From the NCBI GenBank assembly GCA_947478655.1, contig CANJWU010000085.1, positions 1 to 5,557 of the forward strand: a stretch of 5,557 nucleotides of DNA, in the 5' to 3' direction. This document shows positions 1 to 5,557 of the stretch, piece after piece (positions within the stretch are counted from its first letter, which is position 1; each line of letters opens with the position of its first letter). This stretch comes from Sphingobacteriales bacterium (GTDB lineage Bacteria; Bacteroidota; Bacteroidia; Sphingobacteriales; Sphingobacteriaceae). The position numbers and the translations under genes are program-made. The notes beneath the pieces were generated by a model. The model saw only the letters and a list, made by a program, of their open reading frames with translations. It was not told where the DNA came from and searched no databases.

Positions 1-1123
1 CGAGTTGGCTTTCATAAAAAGCATGTCTTTTCTTTTCAGATAAAATATGCAACATTTTACTGCGTTCGTTTCTTTCTGCAATAGGAACCACCCCATCCAT
101 GGTAATGGCTAGCGTGTCGGCTCTTTCAGAATAAGTAAATACATGTAAATAAGAAATGGGCAATTCGTTGAGGAATTGATATGTTTCTAAAAAGGCTTCT
201 TTGGTTTCGCCCGGAAATCCAACAATTACATCGACACCGATGCAAGCATCTGGCATCAATGTTTTAATTTGATTAACCCGATCGGTATATAATTCGCGCT
301 TATATCTTCTGCGCATCAATGCTAATATTTTATTAGATCCAGATTGTAATGGAATATGAAAATGCGGAACAAAACGATTGGAACTAGCCACAAATCGAAT
401 AATATCATCCGATAATAAATTAGGTTCGATAGAAGAAATACGAATACGATCTAAACCTGTAACGGTATCTAGGGCTTTTACTAAATCAAAAAAAGTGCCC
501 TGCTCTTTATCCCCAAAATCTCCAATGTTTACACCTGTTAATACAATTTCTTTGGTTCCCGTTGCGGCTATCTGTGTTGCATTGGCTAGCACATTTTTGA
601 TGGTATCGCTCCTACTATTTCCTCTTGCCAAAGGAATGGTACAAAAAGTACAAGTATAATCGCAACCATCTTGTACTTTTAAAAAGGTACGCGTTCGATC
701 GCCGTAAGAATAAGAAGAAATAAATTCGGTAGCCTGTGCTATGGGTTGGTTATATACTTTCGCTTTAGGCGTTTTTTGTAAATCATTTAAATAATCGAGT
801 AATTGAAATTTTTCGGATGCCCCTAAAACCAAATCTACGCCCGGTATAGTAGCTATTTCTGCTGGTTTTAATTGCGCATAACATCCAATAATAACGATAA
901 AAGCAGCTGGCGAAATTTTCAGTGCTTCTTTTACTACCTTTCGGCATTTCTTATCGGCATTTTCGGTTACCGAACAAGTATTGATCACAAAAACTGCAGG
1001 TGTATCGGTAAATTCGACTTTTTGATAGCCACTATCTTCGAATAGGCGACCAATAGCGGATGTCTCGGAGTAATTTAATTTACAGCCAAGCGTATAAAAT
1101 GCTACTTTTTTTTGCGCTACCAT
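1..1123 (-). CDS. mtaB: tRNA (t6A37) methylthiotransferase MtaB, 3'-truncated by window edge
   Basis: Radical-SAM enzyme that adds a methylthio group to N6-threonylcarbamoyladenosine at tRNA position 37, giving ms2t6A; it acts in the cytoplasm. My minus-strand translation gives 374 complete codons from ATG at 1121-1123. The N-terminal UPF0004 domain starts with FYTLGCKLN and carries the three cluster-binding cysteines C14, C50 (NTCSVTEN) and C81 (GCYAQL). The radical-SAM motif CxxxCxxC is C154, C158 and C161, followed by TIPLARG. Further family signatures are LTGVNIGDFG, RISSIEPN, HIPLQSGS, MRRRY and VDVIVGFPGE. The GCKLN start and ADKKCR segment favour MtaB over MiaB or RimO. The start fits, since homologues begin a few residues before the conserved VAFYTLGC. 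About 60-70 C-terminal residues, including most of the expected TRAM domain, lie beyond position 1. No frameshift is seen. The family assignment is firm; methylthiolation of t6A is inferred from the family. Confidence 0.95.
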   Translation of the reverse strand, partial: MVAQKKVAFYTLGCKLNYSETSAIGRLFEDSGYQKVEFTDTPAVFVINTCSVTENADKKCRKVVKEALKISPAAFIVIIGCYAQLKPAEIATIPGVDLVLGASEKFQLLDYLNDLQKTPKAKVYNQPIAQATEFISSYSYGDRTRTFLKVQDGCDYTCTFCTIPLARGNSRSDTIKNVLANATQIAATGTKEIVLTGVNIGDFGDKEQGTFFDLVKALDTVTGLDRIRISSIEPNLLSDDIIRFVASSNRFVPHFHIPLQSGSNKILALMRRRYKRELYTDRVNQIKTLMPDACIGVDVIVGFPGETKEAFLETYQFLNELPISYLHVFTYSERADTLAITMDGVVPIAERNERSKMLHILSEKKRHAFYESQL

Positions 1124-1127
1124 TATA

Positions 1128-1158
1128 CAAAGATAAGATTTTGAGCCAAGCAGCTAAA
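1128..1158 (-). promoter_or_regulatory. Bacteroidota-type promoter of mtaB (TTTA-19-TATCTTTG)
   Basis: Read on the minus strand, TATCTTTG (1128-1135) matches the Bacteroidota -7 consensus TAnnTTTG exactly. A TTTA at 1155-1158, a one-mismatch version of the -33 element TTTG, lies 19 bp upstream, which is the usual spacing. Only four bases separate the -7 box from the mtaB ATG, so transcription should begin at or within a few bases of the start codon. mtaB can therefore be transcribed independently of the DUF5686 gene upstream. Confidence 0.6.
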
Positions 1159-1174
1159 TAATATTTCAGGTAAA

Positions 1175-3721
1175 TTAAAAGTCAAAATCTAATGAAATTT
1201 TAACGCCAAAAGGAGTGATTTTATAGGGCACCTCTATGCCATTGGCTATTTGAATGGCATTATATTGTTGAATATAATTAGCATTGGTATAAGTCAATCG
1301 GTAGATAAAATCTAACCTCACAATTCTAAAAAGATTGGTTAAACCAAAACTTGCCTCCATATATGGTTTTTTACCAAGTGTGCCGAAAGTATTCACGATT
1401 AAAGGAATTTGATTGGCTTTACTCAAAGAACCTGTTACCGCTCTGAAGGCAATCACTTCGCGGAGTTTTAAACGTTTAAAGAGGGGAATTCTATTAAAAA
1501 TAAGTCCTCCAAAATTATGCGAATAATCTATGGATAAATATTGATCATTGATGAATTCAAAATAGTTCATTAGGTTAAAGGTAGCCGCAGCATAAAATGG
1601 CGTTTGGTTACCTCTTGGAACATCCAATAAACTATATGGTACAGGGGTAAAAACCTTTCCCCCTCTAATGGTATAACGGGAGTTACCTAATATACCCAAG
1701 CGTAATTTATGACTGATGTTAAAATACAAACTCGAATAATTATAATCACTATTCAAAAGATTTTTAACACCTAATTTTAAACCAACAATTAAAATGGGAT
1801 ACCTCGAGCGTTCAATGGTATACCTTTTATTGTCATCAATAATTTTAATTTCATTGTGTGCGTATCGACCTTCTATAATGATTTCCGAACTGGTAAAATC
1901 TTTTTGTAAAATATTAAAAGTAGTATCGGTAACATTATTTAAATAATTATGATAGGCAATGTTTTGAATGGTTACACGGCCCGTTAAGCCGTTTTTAAAT
2001 TCAGAAGTTAACCAAATTCTGTTTTCTTTTTTAAGTGTTAATAAGGCAAAACGATTGATTTGAGAGGTGGCATTGTATAAAAAACTTTGCTCCGAATTAA
2101 ACGTTTGGGTATCATCAAACTTATAGTCATTACCTACTTGATCGATATCTACTCTTCTATTTAAACCAAGCTTTGTCCATCGTTTACGTGATAATAAATA
2201 TTCTGCTTGTAAATTATATTTGAAGCGTTGGTCTTTTTGGCCATAAGCTAAATAAGTTCTGAAAATTAAACGATCGCTAAAATCAAAATTAGTACGGGCC
2301 CCAATTCTATATTTATAACCTTCAATATTATTATAAGAAAGTACATTCAATACATTTCCATAATCTATTTTACCAATGGTATAATGCCCTGTAAAGGTTG
2401 TGTAGAATGCACTTACCCCAAACTGAACAATAGGAATAGCCTTAATGCTATCTATCATGTTGTATACATAACGATCGTTATTATTCAACTGTTCTGGACG
2501 ATTGGCTTGCCAAAAAGTGTCCGATTTGACTAAAGCGTCTTCGGTTAAAACAACTGGTCTTTCAAAAAAGGTGGAATCATGGACTAAGCCTTCTTTGAAA
2601 TCATAACTGCTATTATTAATTTTTGCAATTAGCCCAACAAAGTTTTTAGTCAAATCTGCGAAATCATACACTAATCTTGTTTTGCTTGGAATGCAAATAC
2701 CAGAAGGCATCATGGTGATTTCTTGTTGGATTAAAATGCGTTCAATAAAATTGATATTGGCAGTTTTTGGGATGGATAAATCTAATTGTAAAATGGCATA
2801 GGTTTTACTTTCTATCCAAATATTGCCAACAAATAATAAATCTTGGTTGTTCTTGGGCTTGACCTTAATTAAATAACATTTCGAGCCATTGACATTGACA
2901 CTATCCACTAAATAAAATTGATAAAACAAAAAAGCATTATCTGCAATGGGTGATAAAAAATCCTTACCCAAAAAACCAACGCGGTTATCGTTGAAATTAT
3001 GATCTTGCAATGTATTTCCCGTAAGCTGAGAGGAAGCCATTCCCGTACGTATACCCACTGCATTGATTCTGGCGGCTTTGATGATTTCTTTTTTTCGGTT
3101 GATGGGTTTATATTCAAAATACACATCAGAGAGGTTTTCTGTATAAAAAACAGGCATATGCAAATCGCCTTCTTCTCCTGCAGTTTGCGCCAAACTATCA
3201 AACAAAGAAGTAATAGGGCTTAAGATTTTTAGTTTGCGTAATTTCTGCGATACATTATCTACATCTACTTGAATTTTGGTATAACTACTGTATTCGATTC
3301 CAATGCTGTTATTTTTATTATGTAATGGTCTATTATCTTGTGCTTTTTTGATGATCGCTATGGCAGGGTTGATGCCTGCAAATACGACTACTTCTTTAAT
3401 GCCTAATGTATTTGCGCTTAATTGAAAATCGATGGTTTGATTGGTTTTGTTTTTTAATCGTTTGGTTTTGCTACGATAGCCTAAACTACTAGCATTGATA
3501 GAATCAATACTGACATTGGTTTTAATGGTATAATACCCATCAAAATCGGTACTGATGCCTGCAAAATTTCCTTTAAGTTTGATGTTTGCAAATGGAATGG
3601 CTTCGTTGGTATTGGCATCGGTTACCCTTCCTTTAATATAAATATCTTGCGCATAAACTTTTGATCCGAAAAAGAAAATCGAAAACAGTAATAAAAAGAA
3701 AAGGTGTTTTTTGAAATTCAT
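1175..3721 (-). CDS. DUF5686 outer-membrane protein with N-terminal CarboxypepD_reg-like domain
   Basis: Predicted outer-membrane protein of 848 residues; its biochemical role is unknown. Residues 1-24 form a signal peptide: MNFKK, a Leu/Phe-rich core, and VYA before Q25. Residues about 27-102 are a CarboxypepD_reg-like beta-sandwich (KGRVTDANT, PFANIKLKG, TDFDGYYTI, LGYRSK). A linker with EVVVF (110-114) and INPAIAIIKKA leads into the DUF5686 region, which fills the rest. The C-terminal half has alternating polar and hydrophobic strands rich in Tyr, Asn and Arg, and the chain ends in SLDFDF with a terminal Phe, typical of outer-membrane beta-barrels. The length is normal for the family and no break is visible. 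The start abuts the stop of the acetyltransferase gene, with an SD-like AAAGGG five bases upstream. Despite the domain name, no peptidase active site is expected: the CarboxypepD_reg fold is an accessory domain. Transport, surface attachment or envelope assembly are all possible and none can be chosen from sequence. Confidence 0.9.
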   Translation of the reverse strand: MNFKKHLFFLLLFSIFFFGSKVYAQDIYIKGRVTDANTNEAIPFANIKLKGNFAGISTDFDGYYTIKTNVSIDSINASSLGYRSKTKRLKNKTNQTIDFQLSANTLGIKEVVVFAGINPAIAIIKKAQDNRPLHNKNNSIGIEYSSYTKIQVDVDNVSQKLRKLKILSPITSLFDSLAQTAGEEGDLHMPVFYTENLSDVYFEYKPINRKKEIIKAARINAVGIRTGMASSQLTGNTLQDHNFNDNRVGFLGKDFLSPIADNAFLFYQFYLVDSVNVNGSKCYLIKVKPKNNQDLLFVGNIWIESKTYAILQLDLSIPKTANINFIERILIQQEITMMPSGICIPSKTRLVYDFADLTKNFVGLIAKINNSSYDFKEGLVHDSTFFERPVVLTEDALVKSDTFWQANRPEQLNNNDRYVYNMIDSIKAIPIVQFGVSAFYTTFTGHYTIGKIDYGNVLNVLSYNNIEGYKYRIGARTNFDFSDRLIFRTYLAYGQKDQRFKYNLQAEYLLSRKRWTKLGLNRRVDIDQVGNDYKFDDTQTFNSEQSFLYNATSQINRFALLTLKKENRIWLTSEFKNGLTGRVTIQNIAYHNYLNNVTDTTFNILQKDFTSSEIIIEGRYAHNEIKIIDDNKRYTIERSRYPILIVGLKLGVKNLLNSDYNYSSLYFNISHKLRLGILGNSRYTIRGGKVFTPVPYSLLDVPRGNQTPFYAAATFNLMNYFEFINDQYLSIDYSHNFGGLIFNRIPLFKRLKLREVIAFRAVTGSLSKANQIPLIVNTFGTLGKKPYMEASFGLTNLFRIVRLDFIYRLTYTNANYIQQYNAIQIANGIEVPYKITPFGVKISLDFDF

Positions 3722-4147
3722 TTAAGCCCTTTGGTAGGTCATTTTAAAATGTTGAATGCCGGCTTCCTCAAATTGTTCTCCAATGGCTTCGAAACCAAAT
3801 TTACCATATAAACCCATGGCCGTTAACTGTGCATGTAAATATATTAAACCTTCAAAAGCCGATAAATCTTTTAAAATTTGTTGTAAAATAGCCGAGCCCA
3901 CACCCATACTGCGGAATGATTTTAAAATTGCAAATCTTTCTAATTTTATACCTTTTGGGGTAGCTCTATACCTGGCAGTACCAATGGCTTTACCGTCGTA
4001 TAATGCTATATAATGCTTGGAAACATCCTCTTGGTCGTATTCTTCTGCCTCATCTACCATTTGCTCAATTACAAATACTTCGCGTCTAATATCAAATGCC
4101 TTTTGCAGCATATCGGAAGTTGTAATGAGTTGAATCTGAATAGACAT
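3722..4147 (-). CDS. GNAT family N-acetyltransferase (YjcF/ElaA-like)
   Basis: Small cytoplasmic acyltransferase of 141 residues, predicted to transfer an acetyl group from acetyl-CoA to an amine; the substrate is unknown. The whole chain is a single GNAT domain. The N-terminal part has FDIRREVFVIEQ (18-29), then an acidic stretch and H45, as in the YjcF/ElaA group. The strand around residues 54-61 (AIGTARYR) leads to LERFAIL (69-75). The acetyl-CoA pyrophosphate-binding motif A is R79-S-M-G-V-G84. LHAQ (104-107) and GLYGKFGF (112-119) form the C-terminal signature, with Y114 in the position of the usual general acid. FEEAGIQHFKM closes the domain, as in YjcF-like proteins. The length is normal. 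The ATG at 4145-4147 has no SD sequence, which is common in this phylum, and lies about 25 bases below a TAnnTTTG box. Its stop is directly followed by the DUF5686 start, so the two are probably cotranscribed. The family is secure; the specific reaction is not known. Confidence 0.9.
   Translation of the reverse strand: MSIQIQLITTSDMLQKAFDIRREVFVIEQMVDEAEEYDQEDVSKHYIALYDGKAIGTARYRATPKGIKLERFAILKSFRSMGVGSAILQQILKDLSAFEGLIYLHAQLTAMGLYGKFGFEAIGEQFEEAGIQHFKMTYQRA
3727..3732 (-). promoter_or_regulatory. Shine-Dalgarno-like site for the DUF5686 gene
   Basis: The minus strand reads AAAGGG five bases before the ATG at 3719-3721, inside the last codons of the acetyltransferase gene. It is the only purine-rich site with a GG core before any of the four starts in this window. 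It supports the chosen start and suggests that ribosomes can initiate here independently as well as by reinitiation after the upstream stop. Confidence 0.45.
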
Positions 4148-4165
4148 CTAAAAATATTGTTATTT

Positions 4166-4180
4166 TTAACCCAAAGTTAA
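4166..4180. repeat. Short inverted repeat overlapping a promoter box
   Basis: TTAAC and GTTAA arms flank a 5-bp centre, CCAAA, and overlap the minus-strand -7 box. It could be an operator half-site pair, but 5-bp arms in AT-rich DNA occur easily by chance. Confidence 0.25.
4172..4179 (-). promoter_or_regulatory. Putative -7 box of the acetyltransferase-DUF5686 unit
   Basis: Minus-strand TAACTTTG matches the Bacteroidota -7 consensus TAnnTTTG exactly and lies 24 bp upstream of the acetyltransferase ATG, giving a leader of roughly 20 nt. No TTTG is found at the expected 19-bp distance (the bases there read GCTA), so the -33 half is poor. The box is embedded in a small inverted repeat (4166-4180). 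Confidence 0.45.
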
Positions 4181-4229
4181 TTAATAATAGCTGCATTTTA
4201 GCGAAATTTAAAGAATTTCCATTTCAAAA

Positions 4230-5557
4230 ATGAATATGAAAAAACACCATTTAATTATATTAATGCTATTTATTGCCTGCTTTTCTAGGCAATCCTTGGC
4301 ACAAAGTTATACCCTGAGTGGTTATGTGAAGGAAAAAAGTTCGGGCGAATTACTCATTGGTGCTGGAATTTACATTCCTCAACTCAAAAATGGAATTACC
4401 ACCAACAATTACGGTTACTATGCCATCAACTTACCTAGCGATACACTTGATGTGATTTTTAGTATGGTGGGCTATCAAAAACAAATTTTTAGAATTGCCT
4501 TAAAAAAAGATATTACCCTCAATGTCGACATGCTTTCCGGTGCGGCAATTCAAGAAGTAATCGTAACGGATGATCGCATAGATAAAATTGCCGACGACCC
4601 ACAAATGAGTGTGATTCGAATTCCAATTGAGCAGATTAAACAAATTCCAATGTTGTTTGGCGAAAAAGATGTATTAAAAGCCATACAACTTATGCCAGGT
4701 GTACAAAAAGGTTCGGAAGGCAATGCGGGCTTATATGTGAGAGGTGGTGGCCCCGATCAAAATTTAATAATTTTAGATGACGCGCCGGTGTATAATGCTT
4801 TTCATTTATTTGGATTTTTCTCGCTTTTTAATGGTGATGCATTAAAAAGTATTGATTTATATAAAGGTGGATTTCCGGCAAGATTTGGCGGCAGACTTTC
4901 TTCCGTGTTAGAAATGAATATGAAAGATGGTAATAAACAAGAACCCAAAGCAGATGTTGGCATTGGTTTATTATCTTCTAGATTTACAGTAGAAGCGCCC
5001 ATTATAAAAAACAAATCCTCTTTCTTAATTTCTGGAAGACGAACCTATATTGATGCACTTACCCTACCCTTTCAAAATACAGAAAACAAAGGCGGGTATT
5101 TCTTTTATGATTTCAACGCAAAATTTAATTACGAAATAAGTCATAAAGATAAAATTTACCTGAGTGTTTATTCGGGTCGTGATAAGTTTTATGCCATAAC
5201 TAAAGAAAACATAAACTACCAAAACGATTTTAGTTTATTTTGGGGTAATGCCACTGGAACGCTACGCTGGAACCATTTATACAATAACAGACTGTTTGCA
5301 AATACTTCTTTAATTTATAGTAATTATCAATTCAATATTCAAGTTAAAGAAACCGAACTAGCCGATTTTTTTGAATTAAAACTATTTTCTGGCATCAGAG
5401 ATTTTACACTTAAACATGATTTAGATTATGCTTTGCATCCAAACCATACTTTAAAAATGGGCATCAGTTTGCAACAACATCGTTTTACACCAAGTGGAAG
5501 TACCATAAAATCTAGTACGTTTAGCGATAACTATAGAAAAGTGAGCAGTATTGATGC
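4230..5557 (+). CDS. TonB-dependent receptor with CarboxypepD_reg-like domain, 3'-truncated by window edge
   Basis: Outer-membrane active transporter energised by TonB-ExbB-ExbD; the substrate cannot be told. My translation gives 442 complete codons from ATG 4230 without a stop. Residues 1-24 are a signal peptide ending SLA before Q25. Residues about 27-103 are a CarboxypepD_reg-like domain (LSGYVKEK, LIGAGIYI, TNNYGYYAI, MVGYQK). IQEVIVTDD (107-115) is a probable TonB box. The plug domain covers about 118-232, with LMPGVQKG, LYVRGGG, DQNLIILDDAPVYN, LYKGGFPARFGG and RLSSVLEM. The barrel then begins with ISGRRTYIDA and alternating strands. Roughly 300-400 residues of barrel are expected beyond the window. 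No STN domain precedes the plug, so regulation by direct sigma/anti-sigma signalling is unlikely. A second in-frame ATG at 4236 is an equally good start. No SusD-like partner is visible, though one could lie downstream. Confidence 0.93.
   Translation, partial: MNMKKHHLIILMLFIACFSRQSLAQSYTLSGYVKEKSSGELLIGAGIYIPQLKNGITTNNYGYYAINLPSDTLDVIFSMVGYQKQIFRIALKKDITLNVDMLSGAAIQEVIVTDDRIDKIADDPQMSVIRIPIEQIKQIPMLFGEKDVLKAIQLMPGVQKGSEGNAGLYVRGGGPDQNLIILDDAPVYNAFHLFGFFSLFNGDALKSIDLYKGGFPARFGGRLSSVLEMNMKDGNKQEPKADVGIGLLSSRFTVEAPIIKNKSSFLISGRRTYIDALTLPFQNTENKGGYFFYDFNAKFNYEISHKDKIYLSVYSGRDKFYAITKENINYQNDFSLFWGNATGTLRWNHLYNNRLFANTSLIYSNYQFNIQVKETELADFFELKLFSGIRDFTLKHDLDYALHPNHTLKMGISLQQHRFTPSGSTIKSSTFSDNYRKVSSID

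Larger units (their letters stand above)
4148..4229 (+). other. Divergent intergenic region, acetyltransferase / TonB receptor
   Basis: This 82-bp, very AT-rich spacer lies between two divergently read genes and must hold both promoters. The minus-strand -7 box is visible at 4172-4179. On the plus strand I find no match to TAnnTTTG; the nearest, TGCATTTT at 4192-4199, matches only partly and has no -33 partner. The receptor start has no SD sequence, only an A-rich run (CAAAA) before the ATG. A 5-bp-arm inverted repeat, TTAAC-CCAAA-GTTAA, sits at 4166-4180. Confidence 0.6.

Noticed and set aside
378..659. Plus-strand open frame of 93 codons inside mtaB
   Set aside because: It is antisense to the conserved radical-SAM region of mtaB, with no promoter or RBS and a low-complexity product without family features.
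1124..1174. Possible terminator between the DUF5686 gene and mtaB
   Set aside because: The only complementary bases (AGC with GCT near 1143-1154) make a 3-bp stem with no following T-run, so no terminator is supported.
2908..3223. Open frames on both strands within the DUF5686 gene
   Set aside because: Both overlap an uninterrupted, recognisable coding sequence in another frame and show no initiation signals or recognisable domains.
3756..4013. Plus-strand open frame of 85 codons opposite the acetyltransferase
   Set aside because: It is a shadow of the GNAT coding strand; the Cys/Pro/Lys-rich product matches nothing known to me.
4269..4283. Possible lipobox (FIAC, Cys17) in the receptor signal peptide
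   Set aside because: Phe rather than Leu is at -3, and a good signal peptidase I site (SLA before Q25) follows directly. TonB receptors are barrels and not usually lipoproteins.
4802..5014. Minus-strand open frame of 70 codons inside the TonB receptor
   Set aside because: It is antisense to the strongly conserved plug region, so the open frame follows from the receptor's codon content.

Overview
The window comes from an AT-rich member of the Bacteroidota. Three things point there. The proteins are families largely confined to that phylum: a DUF5686 outer-membrane protein and a TonB-dependent receptor, each with an N-terminal CarboxypepD_reg-like domain. Two gene starts are preceded by exact copies of the Bacteroidota -7 promoter element TAnnTTTG. 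Most starts lack a Shine-Dalgarno sequence. The MtaB sequence and the receptor type fit the Chitinophagales/Sphingobacteriales side of the phylum, but genus cannot be read from this sequence.

Layout. Positions 1-1123 (minus) hold the N-terminal 374 codons of mtaB, a tRNA t6A37 methylthiotransferase; the gene runs off the left edge. It has its own promoter in a 51-bp gap and appears leaderless. Positions 1175-3721 (minus) encode an 848-residue predicted outer-membrane protein of unknown function (CarboxypepD_reg-like plus DUF5686). Its start codon directly abuts the stop codon of a small GNAT acetyltransferase at 3722-4147 (minus), so those two form a tight transcription unit read from a promoter near 4172. 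An 82-bp divergent spacer (4148-4229) separates them from a TonB-dependent receptor at 4230 onward (plus), which is cut by the right edge after 442 codons.

How the genes relate. The two envelope proteins flanking the acetyltransferase share the same N-terminal layout: signal peptide ending in Ala24, a beta-sandwich domain, then an E-V-[VI]-V segment at residue 109/110. They are otherwise different proteins. The acetyltransferase and mtaB are housekeeping-like neighbours with no evident pathway link to them. No RNA gene, mobile element, CRISPR array, strong terminator or unexplained gap longer than 300 bases is present. I see no convincing new multi-gene system; the points worth a second look are the leaderless mtaB promoter, the zero-gap coupling, and the unassigned functions of the two outer-membrane proteins.
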